A DNA stretch of 64,000 nt from DAIDKA01 sp963726995 (GTDB taxonomy: Bacteria; Pseudomonadota; Gammaproteobacteria; Steroidobacterales; Steroidobacteraceae). Shown piece by piece: positions 56,080 through 64,000 of this stretch. The stretch covers positions 682,001 through 746,000 of the forward strand of contig CAVSEP010000006.1 in assembly GCA_963726995.1 (NCBI GenBank), written 5' to 3'. Each line of letters starts with the position of its first letter. The stretch's first letter is position 1. Made by a program: the position numbers and the translations under genes. The notes under the pieces were generated by a model that made no database searches, was not told the DNA's origin, and was given only the letters and a program-made list of their open reading frames with translations.

Positions 56080-57360
56080 TTATCGCCGGGTGCCCGTGCG
56101 GCGCAGCGCCCGCATGCCGGCGATGGCTTCGATGGCCTGCTCGGCCGTTGCGAAGCGGTCATCGCGCGACTTGGCGATCAGCCCGTCCAGCAGCGCCTGC
56201 AGGTGCATGTGAGAGTGCGGCAGCTGCGGCAGGGGTGCGGTGACGTGCTGCTGCAGTACGTCGATGGCCGACATGCCCGTGTAGGGCTTGCGGCCGGTGA
56301 TCATTTCGTAGAACAGCACGCCCAGGCTGTACAGGTCGGTACGCCCGTCGAGATCCTCGCCCAGGGCCTGCTCGGGACTCATGTAGTAAGGCGAGCCGCG
56401 CAATACGCCGGTGCGGGTGCTGTTCGCGGCGCCACCGACACTGCGTGCCAGGCCGAAGTCGATCAGCACCAGGGTGTCATTCTCCCGCAGCATCAGGTTC
56501 GGGGGTTTGAGGTCCCGATGCAGGATGCCCGCCTCGTGCACGACCTGCAGGGCGCGGGCGATCTGCTCCAGGTAGCGCAGGGCATCGGCCTCGAGAATGC
56601 CGCGCAACAGCCGGGTCTTGAAGTCCCCGCGCGGAAAGTACTCCATGGCCAGGAATTCACGGCCGGCGTTGGTGCCGTAGTCGTAGATCGTCACGATCGC
56701 CGGATTGCGCAGCGCCGATAGTGCGGCGTATTCGCGGGCGAAGACCTGCGGGTCGTCCTGCTCATCGTCTTCGCGCTTGGTGACCTTCAGGGCCACGTCG
56801 GTGCCCAGTTTCTCGCTGTTCGCCAGGTACACCAGCGCCTTGTCGGATTCGCCGATGGTCTTGCGGATGGTGTAGCCCGGTATGGGGTCACGCAGGGAAC
56901 GGGCGGTCTGGGAGGCCTCGGCGGTCTCCTCGATGGGCTCCGCGGACTGCACGGCATCCAGCTCCACCCGGCGCAGCGCCAGCTTCACGGCGGTGCGCAG
57001 TCGGTCCGGGCTCACCAGGCGCTTGGGCAGGTAGTCGACGGCGCCCAGCTGCAGCGCGCGCACGGCGGTCAGTTCGTTGCCGTCCTCGGCGACCGCGATC
57101 ACGGCCGGCAATTCCGGCCGGTCACGCAGCAGTCGCAGCCACTCCAGCCCTTCCGAATGCGGATCCTCCGGGCTGTAGCCAAACTGGGCGACGAACATGA
57201 CCAGGTCGAATTCCTGCCGGGTGAGCGTTTCCATGCGGGATTCGAATTCGCGCGCATCGATCGCGGTGACCGCGCCTTCCGGAAACAGCACGCCCAGGTG
57301 ATTGCGCAGCCATTCGCGGTAGTGCGCGTCCCGGTCGACGATCAGCAGGCGCGCATTCAT
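56080..57360 (-). CDS. Ser/Thr protein kinase with N-terminal pseudo-receiver domain
   Basis: 426 residues from ATG 57360. Residues 1-130 form a receiver-like fold (LLIVDRDAHYREWLR, AVDYLPKRLVSPDRLR), but the usual phosphoacceptor Asp is replaced (the position after DLVMF is Val), so it is probably not phosphorylated. The kinase domain (about 160-425) has HRDLKPPNLML, DFGLARSV and GSPYYMSPEQALGED; the activation-loop Ser/Thr stretch is STRTGVLRG. No membrane segment. It overlaps the TonB fusion gene by four bases, so both are co-translated. Confidence 0.85.
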   Translation of the reverse strand: MNARLLIVDRDAHYREWLRNHLGVLFPEGAVTAIDAREFESRMETLTRQEFDLVMFVAQFGYSPEDPHSEGLEWLRLLRDRPELPAVIAVAEDGNELTAVRALQLGAVDYLPKRLVSPDRLRTAVKLALRRVELDAVQSAEPIEETAEASQTARSLRDPIPGYTIRKTIGESDKALVYLANSEKLGTDVALKVTKREDDEQDDPQVFAREYAALSALRNPAIVTIYDYGTNAGREFLAMEYFPRGDFKTRLLRGILEADALRYLEQIARALQVVHEAGILHRDLKPPNLMLRENDTLVLIDFGLARSVGGAANSTRTGVLRGSPYYMSPEQALGEDLDGRTDLYSLGVLFYEMITGRKPYTGMSAIDVLQQHVTAPLPQLPHSHMHLQALLDGLIAKSRDDRFATAEQAIEAIAGMRALRRTGTRR

Positions 57361-58593
57361 GGCGTCGGATTCTGCTTGTAGGCGAAGTTCAGCCGCAGCC
57401 GCGCGTGCTCGCTGACCGGCACGCCGTCGCGGGAAATGGGCCGGTAGCGCCACTGGCCCACGGCGCTGACGGCCGACTTGTCGAACACTCCCGCCGGTTG
57501 CGATTTCAGCACCGTCACGTCCGCCACGCTGCCGTCCGGGTTCACGGTGAATTCCAGGTCGACGAAGCCGGACAGATCCTGCTCGCGGGCGATCTCCGGG
57601 AATTCCGGATCCGGGGCGTACTCGCGCTGCAGGATGATGGCGGCCACCGACAGGGGATCCCTGGCCTCGCTGGCCGGCGGCGTGGAACTGGGCGGGCTGA
57701 CCATCTCCGGAGAACTGGAAATCGTCGGCGTCAGGGCCACAGCGGCCGCTGGCGTCGCGGCCCGCACCGTATCCGGCTTTGCCGGGGTAGGCGCCGCCGC
57801 CTCGACGGCGCGCCGCCGCGCGCTGGCGCGCGGACGCACGATGACCGTTTCGACATGCTCAAGATCAACGCTCGCGGCAGGAGGTCTGGGTTCGTGGCGC
57901 GCATGCGCCACTGGAGCCACGGCGGGTGGCGCCACGGCTTGCGCTGTTACTGTCGCCGCGGACGGCATTGGGGGTTGCGGGCCGGAGTCAGAATTGGTGC
58001 GCAGCATGTACCAGGCGATTCCCGCGCCGGTGACGACCACCGCGGCTCCGATCGCCGGCCAGGGCACCGGCCGCCGCATGGGTTCGATGAGCGTCAACTG
58101 CGCCATCGGCAGGGCGGGAAACAGGCCGCTGGCACTGCTCAAGCCATCGCGTTTGCGCCACGCCGCATCCACGAACAGCTTGACCCGCTGTGCCGAAACG
58201 GGCTTGTGGACGTAGCGGTAGATCGTTCCGTCGGTGACCAGGGCGGCGAGCTCGGCTTGCGCCGCGCCATCGCCCGCCACCACCAGGACGACATCGGGCA
58301 GCTGGTTGTGCAGGCGCAGGATCAGCTGCTCGGCCACGCCGGGGCGGGCGCCGAGGGCGCCCGCGTCGATGAAGGCAATGCCCGCATTGGCGCTCAACAG
58401 GCCCTGAGCCAGCGCCGACTCATCGGCCACCACGAGCAGTTCGTCCCGCGGGAACGACGTTGGCGAGCGCGTCGGTCAGCGACTGGTCATGGGTGAGCAG
58501 TACCAGCGTTTCGCCAATGTGGGGGCCGCCCGCAGGCGGCACAGGGCCGGCAGGCGCCTCCAGAAGCGGGGAATTCTGCGGTGAAACAGACAC
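57357..58593 (-). CDS. TonB-like energy transducer with N-terminal receiver-like domain, one frameshift
   Basis: About 410 residues from GTG 58593 (one frame change near 58457). Residues about 30-150 form a receiver-like fold with a candidate acceptor Asp in AGIAFIDAGALG and the conserved Lys in YVHKPVSAQRVK. A single membrane helix (WPAIGAAVVVTGAGIAWYML) follows, then a Pro/Ala-rich linker, and the C-terminal TonB domain with REYAPDPEFPEIAREQDLSG and WRYRPISRDGVPVSEHARLR. The receiver would sit in the cytoplasm and TonB in the periplasm. This replaces the short cytoplasmic tail usual for TonB. It is co-translated with the kinase gene. Confidence 0.83.
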
Positions 58594-58669
58594 GTATGGG
58601 CCCTCGGGTCAAACATGACCCAAGCCCATCCGAATGTCGCGCAGCGGCATCGATTTCTGTGAATTCGGT

Positions 58670-59326
58670 CTACTGGCTGTGCAGGAAGAACCGGGTGCCG
58701 CGCCAGGAGAGGATGGCCCCGTCGGGGGTGATGGTCTCCACCCGGACCCCCGCCGGCGAAGTCTGGCCTTCCTTCAGATTCAGCATGTTAAGGAAGACGA
58801 AGCGGTCGGCGGGATTGCTGGCGTAGGCGTGAAGATCAAGCTTAAGCTCGGGCAGGTTCGCACCGGGTGCGCTGGCGGCCTGCTCGTAGGTGGGTACATC
58901 GCCGTTGGCGGCAGCCGCGGCCCCCCGGGAGGGTTCCACCGCCGGCGCGTCATCATCCCCGGCGCCGGTGCCGGCCGGGGCGGCCTGGGGCGCATTGTCC
59001 GGCGCCGGCGCGGCTGCCGGGGGGGCCGCAGCGGTGGCTGGCGCCGCGGCCATCAGCGGCGGATTGGCCGCCACGGCCGGGGTCGGACCGGCCGCCGCAG
59101 GGCTGCCGGTCCCGGAAGCGTTCGCCTCGGGCGCCGCGGCGTGATTGCCACGCAGCAGCACGACGGACAGCACCAGGACGTTGATGATCAGCAGGGCGGC
59201 CAGCACGATGAGCCAGGTGGCTACGCCCCGCCGGGGAGGTGCCGCCTTCATCTCATACAGCGCCGGCGCGTCCGCGCGTTGCCGCTCGTTCTCGGATTTC
59301 TTCAGTGCGTCGAGAATGAAGGACAT
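58670..59326 (-). CDS. gspB: GspB-like type II secretion accessory protein
   Basis: 218 residues, intact. It begins MSFILDALKKSENERQRADA, the GspB signature. One membrane helix (ATWLIVLAALLIINVLVLSV, residues 36-56) precedes an Ala/Pro-rich periplasmic linker and a C-terminal domain ending LSWRGTRFFLHSQ. GspA and GspB form a complex that helps insert the type II secretin into the envelope through peptidoglycan. It lies two bases after gspA on the same strand. Confidence 0.88.
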   Translation of the reverse strand: MSFILDALKKSENERQRADAPALYEMKAAPPRRGVATWLIVLAALLIINVLVLSVVLLRGNHAAAPEANASGTGSPAAAGPTPAVAANPPLMAAAPATAAAPPAAAPAPDNAPQAAPAGTGAGDDDAPAVEPSRGAAAAANGDVPTYEQAASAPGANLPELKLDLHAYASNPADRFVFLNMLNLKEGQTSPAGVRVETITPDGAILSWRGTRFFLHSQ

Positions 59327-59328
59327 AT

Positions 59329-60990
59329 TCAGCTACCGTGTTCCGGCAATGACGCAAGTTGTGGCGAGTCGGGTTTCGCCAGCGCGCTGTTGAGCACCAC
59401 CAGGGTCTGCACGCCGGCGACGCCATCCGCAGTCAGGCGATGGGCGCGCTGGAAGTCTCGCACGAGTTGCGCGAGCTCTCCATCGTAGACGTCGCTGGGG
59501 TTGCCCGGGGCAGCTTTGCCCGTCAGCCCCCACAGCTGCTGGCGCAGCTGGCGGATTTCTGCCCCGTGCATGCCGGGCGACAGCGTCCTGGGGTCATGGG
59601 TGCCCGGTCGCCACAGCAGGATGAAGTCGCCGAACCAGTACCGGGACAGGTCCCCGATGCTCACCGGGTGCGGCTCGCCGCCGATATCCACCTCGGCATG
59701 CTCAGTGTCGAGCCCGCTCAACACCACCTGGTGCGCGCCATCCTGCTCGTCGGTGAGCATCAGGATCGCGGGCCGGTTGTACAGCCGCAGCTGCGCGATG
59801 GTGCCTTTTTCTTCATAGCATTCCAGTCCCTGCGCGGCGGCCTGCGCACACGGATCGGACGCTCCGGCCTGGTAATGCGCGCCCCAGATGCCGAACAGGC
59901 GGCCGAACGCGGCGTCGGGCGTGGTCTGCGCGGCATGACCGGCGAGCAGCGCGCCCAGTGGCGGCTGCGGCTCGGGCGCGGCGCGCGGCATCGAAACAAC
60001 CGGCGCACTGGCGGCCGCGGCGGAGTTGGCCGCGACGCCGGGAGCGGATGTCGGGTGCACCGCCACGGTCGCGCTGCCCCGGCCCCACGGGCCATAGCGC
60101 CAGGCCGCCAGGCCACCGCAGATCACGACGGCCGCGGTCAGCGCGCCCACGCTCCACGGCGCCCACCAGGGCAACACCGGCCGGCCGAACACCTCGGCGG
60201 CGCCGCGCCGCACGAACGCCGCGCCGACCAGGTGCCGGTCCTGCGTATAGGCGCCCAGCAGCGCGCGGTCGCACAGCACATTGATGAGGCGCGGCACGCC
60301 GCGGGAGAGCCGATGCACTTCGCGCAGCGCGGCCGGTGTGAAGATATCGTTGGTCGCACCGGCCACGCGCAGGCGATGGCGCACGTAGGCGGTGGTCTCA
60401 TCGATACTGAGCGGGCACAGGTGGTAGCGGCCGGTGATGCGCTGGGCCAGCTGCCGCAGCTCATTGCGGTCCAGCAGGTCCCGCAGCTCCGGCTGGCCGA
60501 TGAGGATGATCTGCAGCAGCTTCTGGGTGTTGGTCTCGAGGTTGGTGAGCAGCCGCACCTGTTCGAGCACTTCCGGGGCGAGATTCTGGGCCTCATCGAC
60601 GATCAGTACGACCCGCTTGCCGCCGCCATGGGCGCGCAGCAGGTACTGGCTCAGGATATCGACCAGATCCTTCAGGCTCCCGGTGGCCGAGTCCTGCACT
60701 CCGATGCCCAGCTCCTCGCAGATGGTGAGCAGGAACTCGGGGGCCGTCATGCGTGGATTGAGGATCAGGGCGATCTCGGCATGCTGCGGCGTCTGCGCCA
60801 GCAGCGATCTGACCACGGTGGTCTTGCCGGTGCCCACCTCGCCCGTGAGCTGGATGAAGCCACCGGCTTCGGTGATGCCATAGAGCAGATGCGCCAGGGC
60901 CTCCGCATGCCGCTCGCTCAGGAACAGGTAGCGCGGATCCGGCGTAATCGCGAAGGGCTTCTCGTTCAGTCCGAAGAAGGCGCGATACAT
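59329..60990 (-). CDS. gspA: GspA/ExeA-type ATPase with peptidoglycan-binding domain
   Basis: 553 residues from ATG 60990, intact. It begins MYRAFFGLNEKPFAITPDPR. The AAA domain has Walker A TGEVGTGKTTVV and Walker B LIVDEAQNLAPEVLEQ. A single membrane helix (VGALTAAVVICGGLAAWRYG, near residue 290) separates the ATPase from the periplasmic part. The last 80 residues have a peptidoglycan-binding motif (LVRDFQRAHRLTADGVAGVQ). It acts with GspB in secretin assembly. No other gsp gene is in the window, so the main operon is elsewhere. Confidence 0.9.
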   Translation of the reverse strand: MYRAFFGLNEKPFAITPDPRYLFLSERHAEALAHLLYGITEAGGFIQLTGEVGTGKTTVVRSLLAQTPQHAEIALILNPRMTAPEFLLTICEELGIGVQDSATGSLKDLVDILSQYLLRAHGGGKRVVLIVDEAQNLAPEVLEQVRLLTNLETNTQKLLQIILIGQPELRDLLDRNELRQLAQRITGRYHLCPLSIDETTAYVRHRLRVAGATNDIFTPAALREVHRLSRGVPRLINVLCDRALLGAYTQDRHLVGAAFVRRGAAEVFGRPVLPWWAPWSVGALTAAVVICGGLAAWRYGPWGRGSATVAVHPTSAPGVAANSAAAASAPVVSMPRAAPEPQPPLGALLAGHAAQTTPDAAFGRLFGIWGAHYQAGASDPCAQAAAQGLECYEEKGTIAQLRLYNRPAILMLTDEQDGAHQVVLSGLDTEHAEVDIGGEPHPVSIGDLSRYWFGDFILLWRPGTHDPRTLSPGMHGAEIRQLRQQLWGLTGKAAPGNPSDVYDGELAQLVRDFQRAHRLTADGVAGVQTLVVLNSALAKPDSPQLASLPEHGS

Positions 60991-61001
60991 GGCGGGTCCG
61001 C

Positions 61002-62114
61002 TTACAGACTGCTGGCGCGGCGCAGCGCCTGCTTGCCGAAGCGCTGCCGCACGGCATCCATCGCCGCGTCGGCATCCCCGGTCTGCGCGCCGAACAGGTC
61101 CAGCTGCGTGGCCGGCGTGAGCGAGCGCAGGGCGACGCCCAGCAGCCGCAGCGACGCGGCCGGGTGTTCGTCCAGCCACTGCTCCAGCAGTTGGGTGGCC
61201 ACCGCGGCGATCATGCGGCGATCCTGGGTGGCGGGCTGAACGGCCCGCTGGCGGGTGACCGTCGTGAAGTCGTGCTCGCGGATCTTCAGGCAGATGCAGC
61301 CGGCAGCCAGCTCCCGGTCGCGCACCCGGCTGGTGGCCAGGTCCGCCAGCTGCGCCACCGCCTGGCGCAATTGCCGCCGATCGCGGATGTCCTGGTCGAA
61401 GGTGTCCTCGGCGCTGATCGAGAGTTCCTGGCGTTCGGCCACCACCGGCCGGTCATCGATTCCCGCGGCACGGTCGCGGTAATGCTGCGAGTGCCGGCCG
61501 AATACCGGCCACAGCTGTGCATCCGGCGCCACGCGCAGATCACCCAGGGTGCGCACCCCCGCGGCCTCCAGCCGCACGCCCGTCTTGCCGCCGAGGCCTG
61601 GCAGGCGCCGGACCGGCAGCGGATCCAAGGTCGCGCGCAGCGTCTGCGGCGTCACGATTGTGAGGCCGTCGGGTTTGTTCAGCTCCGAGGCGATCTTGGC
61701 GACCAGCTTGTTGGCGGCCGCGCCGACCGAGGCCGTGAGTCCCGTGCGCTGCGCGATACGCTGCTTGATCTCGCGGGCGATGTGCAGCACCGGTTGGCGG
61801 CCCGCGGTCACGTCCAGGAAGGCCTCATCCAGCGACAGGCCCTGCACCAGGGGCGTGAACTCATGGAAGATCGCGAACACCACCCGCGAGACTTCCTGGT
61901 AACGGCCCATGCGCGGGCGCACGCAGACCGCATCGGGGCAGCGCTCGAGCGCCTGGCGCATGGGCATGGCCGAGCGCACCCCGAATTTGCGCACTTCGTA
62001 GCTGGCGGCCGCGACCACCCCCCGCGGGCCGGTGCCGCCCACGATGACCGGCAGGCCCTTCAGGCGCGGGTCGTCGTGCTGCTCCACGGACGCGTAGAAC
62101 GCGTCCATGTCCAC
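61002..62114 (-). CDS. dinB: DNA polymerase IV (Y family)
   Basis: 370 residues, intact. Error-prone translesion polymerase. It starts with MDMDAFYASVEQHDDPRLKG (GTG 62114); an in-frame stop lies just upstream, so a longer N-terminus is unlikely unless an indel is present. The catalytic LSLDEAFLD motif follows, then the helix-hairpin-helix part (LPVRRLPGLGGKTGVRLEAA) and the little-finger domain. The terminal ATQLDLFG motif is a likely beta-clamp binding site. No LexA box was noticed upstream. It precedes gspA by 11 bases. Confidence 0.93.
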   Translation of the reverse strand: MDMDAFYASVEQHDDPRLKGLPVIVGGTGPRGVVAAASYEVRKFGVRSAMPMRQALERCPDAVCVRPRMGRYQEVSRVVFAIFHEFTPLVQGLSLDEAFLDVTAGRQPVLHIAREIKQRIAQRTGLTASVGAAANKLVAKIASELNKPDGLTIVTPQTLRATLDPLPVRRLPGLGGKTGVRLEAAGVRTLGDLRVAPDAQLWPVFGRHSQHYRDRAAGIDDRPVVAERQELSISAEDTFDQDIRDRRQLRQAVAQLADLATSRVRDRELAAGCICLKIREHDFTTVTRQRAVQPATQDRRMIAAVATQLLEQWLDEHPAASLRLLGVALRSLTPATQLDLFGAQTGDADAAMDAVRQRFGKQALRRASSL

Positions 62115-62149
62115 ATGCAGAGACGTCCCGGGCGACGCTCACCGGGGTC

Positions 62150-62591
62150 CTATTCGACCGTGATGGTGATCTTCTTCGACACCAGCGCCGGGTTGTGCGG
62201 GACGTGGCTGCCATCGCCCATGATCAGCTGCAGCGTGTGCTTGCCGGGAGCCAGCTTGGTGGCATCGAGGGTCACTTCGGTCTGCGCCTTGCCGTAGTGC
62301 AGCAGGTGCTCGGTGGTGGGCAGGGGCACGGAAAGGTCGGCGGGCACGCCCTCATCGATCAGGAGGTGGAAGTGGCCGGTGTTGGGGGTCTTATCCCCGG
62401 CGGGCGCGATGGTCCAGGCCCTTGTGACCGAATACGATCGTAACCGGGCTTTTGACCTTGGCACCCGATTTGGGGCTGACGATGTTGATCCTGGCACCGT
62501 GGGGCCAGTAGTGGTCGGGGGTGGCAGCGGCTGCGACGGCGGCGCCGGTGGAAACGGCAAACAGCAAAGCGGCGAGAGCGAGAGTGCGCAT
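62150..62591 (-). CDS. DUF4399 domain exported protein, one frameshift
   Basis: About 147 residues from ATG 62591. The signal peptide MRTLALAALLFAVSTGAAVA precedes the DUF4399 domain: PKSGAKVKSPVTIVFGHKG, GHFHLLIDEGVPADL, QTEVTLDATKLAPGKHTLQL, ending SKKITITVE. A frame change near 62415 joins the two parts. It may bind a ligand or metal in the periplasm through the His in GHFHLLID; function unknown. Confidence 0.8.
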
Positions 62592-62659
62592 GGGAGCTCC
62601 TTGCATGGGGGGGCAGGAATCGGGGACCAGCTTAGACACCTCGGCCGGCAGAGACAAAC

Positions 62660-64000
62660 TCAGCTGCCGGGCACCAGTTCGTGCGGCGCGAAATCATCCA
62701 CCCGCACGATCTGCATGACCTTGCGGTCGAAGTCCGCGAGGCTCGCACCCTGCGCTTCGGTCAGGATGCCGGCGGCCACCGCCTGGACGATCCGGCCGGG
62801 CAGATCCAGCGCGGTCACGCGTCCGGTCTTCACGCCCTCCTCGCGGATGCGCTTCTCCAGCGCCTCGGCGCCTTCCACCAGGGTGAGCACTTCCTGCAGC
62901 AGGCCCAGCGGATTCGCGTCCTGGAGCGTCGTATAGGCATGGGTGCCCAGCCGCAGCCGCGTCGGGGTCGGCGCGGTGACCAGATTCGCGACCTGCCGCG
63001 AGAGACGGTCCGACGGGGCGAAATAGGTGAGGCCGCGCGGAAAGATGAGCAGGCGCATCAATCCTGCCAGGAACCGATTGGGAAAATTTCTCAGGAAGCC
63101 GTGCAGCTGTTCCTGCGCCGAGTACAGCAAGTTGCGGCAGGCCCACTCGACGATGGGCAGATCGGCCTGCGGCTGGCCCTCGTTGTCGTAGTGCTTGAGC
63201 ACCATCGAGGCCAGGTACATGGCCGAGAGCACATCGCCCAGGCGCGCGCTCAGGGACTCCTTCTTCTTGAGATAGCCGCCCAGGGTCAGCATGGCCACAT
63301 CGACGGCGAAGGCGAATGAAGCACTGAAACGCTCGATGTGCTGGTAGTAGCGGCGCGTCGGCCCGTGGTCCGGCACGCCGCGCAGGCGCGCCAGGGTGAG
63401 CGCCATCACCAGCGAGCGCATGGCGTTCGACAGCGTGAATCCCATGTGGCCGAACAGCGCTTGGTCGAACTGCGCCACGCCCGCCCGGGCGTCCGGATTG
63501 CGGGCCGCTTCCATTTCCTTCAGGACGAAAGGATGGCAGCGGATCGCGCCCTGGCCGAAGATGATGAGATTGCGCGTGAGGATGTTGGCGCCCTCGACGG
63601 TGATCGCCACCGGCACGGTCTGGTAGCCGCGCGCCAGGTAGTTGTTGGGCCCCAGGCAGATCCCCTTGCCGCCGTGCACGTCCATGGCATCGTTGGCCAC
63701 GATGCGGCTCATCTCCGTGACGTGATACTTGAGCATCGCGGAGGGCACCGAGGGCTTCTCGCCTCCGTCGATGGCGCCGGCGGTGACCGAGCGGGCCGCA
63801 TCCATGGTGTAGGTCAGACCCGTCATGCGCGCGATCACGGCCTCGATGCCCTCGAAGCGCGCGATCGGCAGATTGAACTGGCGCCGCACCCGCGCATAGG
63901 CGCCCGTGGCCCACACGGCCGCCTTGGCGCTGCCGGTGGCATTGGAGGGCAGGGAGATGCAGCGTCCCACCGACAGCTGCTCGACCAGCATGCGCCAGCC
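62660..64000 (-). CDS. fadE: Acyl-CoA dehydrogenase FadE, C-terminal part
   Basis: 446 residues of a large acyl-CoA dehydrogenase; the N-terminal part lies beyond base 64000. The segment begins GWRMLVEQLSVGRCISLP, then RRQFNLPIARFEGIEAVIAR, and has VHGGKGICLGPNNYLARGYQ of the FadE family. The extra C-terminal domain of about 250 residues (DUF1974) with LGGYLKKKESLSARLGDVLS is specific to FadE. It starts fatty acid beta-oxidation in the cytoplasm or at the membrane. The stop is at 62660-62662; the frame is intact. Confidence 0.92.
   Translation of the reverse strand, partial: GWRMLVEQLSVGRCISLPSNATGSAKAAVWATGAYARVRRQFNLPIARFEGIEAVIARMTGLTYTMDAARSVTAGAIDGGEKPSVPSAMLKYHVTEMSRIVANDAMDVHGGKGICLGPNNYLARGYQTVPVAITVEGANILTRNLIIFGQGAIRCHPFVLKEMEAARNPDARAGVAQFDQALFGHMGFTLSNAMRSLVMALTLARLRGVPDHGPTRRYYQHIERFSASFAFAVDVAMLTLGGYLKKKESLSARLGDVLSAMYLASMVLKHYDNEGQPQADLPIVEWACRNLLYSAQEQLHGFLRNFPNRFLAGLMRLLIFPRGLTYFAPSDRLSRQVANLVTAPTPTRLRLGTHAYTTLQDANPLGLLQEVLTLVEGAEALEKRIREEGVKTGRVTALDLPGRIVQAVAAGILTEAQGASLADFDRKVMQIVRVDDFAPHELVPGS

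Noticed and set aside
57405..58496. 363-residue plus-strand frame over the TonB fusion gene
   Set aside because: Arg/Gly-rich antisense frame with no domain; the minus strand holds recognisable TonB motifs.
59359..61239. 626-residue plus-strand frame over gspA
   Set aside because: Antisense to gspA and the dinB end; no domain, shadow composition.
1..64000. CRISPR arrays, insertion sequences, prophage genes, tRNA or rRNA genes
   Set aside because: No repeat-spacer pattern, transposase, integrase, phage structural gene or RNA gene was recognised on either strand by eye; a dedicated search could still find a tRNA.

Overview
This is a high-GC chromosomal window from a Gammaproteobacterium. The gene order parA-parB-atpIBEFHAGDC-glmU ... 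glmS is the classical near-origin arrangement of that class. The exosortase D/VPLPA-CTERM system, GspA/GspB, the paired nucleotide-transporter-like genes and the DUF6644/DUF6152 genes suggest a Steroidobacter/Nevskiales-like relative. That placement is inference; no rRNA is present to confirm it.

Layout. 1-1132: end of parA, then parB (chromosome segregation). 1355-8417: complete F1Fo ATP synthase operon. 8443-9366: exported legumain-type (C13) peptidase. 9375-10790: glmU. 10868-37685: about 27 kb of exopolysaccharide and exosortase genes lying between glmU and glmS, which are neighbours in many relatives. This block holds a VPLPA-CTERM protein with a coupled regulator, Wza/Wzz/tyrosine-kinase/AAA export genes, glycosyltransferases, a flippase, a probable polymerase, a beta-helix protein, ADP-heptose synthesis genes (hldE-gmhB-hldD), an amidotransferase, an acetyltransferase and an exosortase XrtD-EpsI fusion. 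37872-39707: glmS, ending in a conserved, empty attTn7 sequence. 39762-41920: a membrane/cytochrome-like DUF6644-DUF6152 operon. 42084-49905: assorted genes, including a GntR-controlled ABC transporter with a clear operator. 49909-53310: rimO, a small membrane protein, a methyltransferase and unknown proteins. 53315-56073: two tandem ATP/ADP-antiporter-like genes. 56080-60990: a receiver-like Ser/Thr kinase, a receiver-like TonB fusion, gspB and gspA. 61002-64000: dinB, a DUF4399 protein and the C-terminal part of fadE.

How the genes work together. GlmS and GlmU supply UDP-GlcNAc for cell wall and probably for the exopolysaccharide block between them. That block has the parts of a Wzx/Wzy-type pathway plus XrtD, which would process the VPLPA-CTERM protein encoded at the other end of the same block. 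The minus-strand 56-61 kb block combines signalling domains, TonB-type energy coupling and type II secretion accessory proteins.

Sequence quality. Many conserved genes, including the essential atpA, atpG, atpD and atpC, are interrupted by single-base insertions or deletions, often in short homopolymers. I read these as consensus errors, not pseudogenes, and annotate full gene spans with the shift positions. No tRNA, rRNA, CRISPR array, insertion sequence or prophage was recognised by eye.
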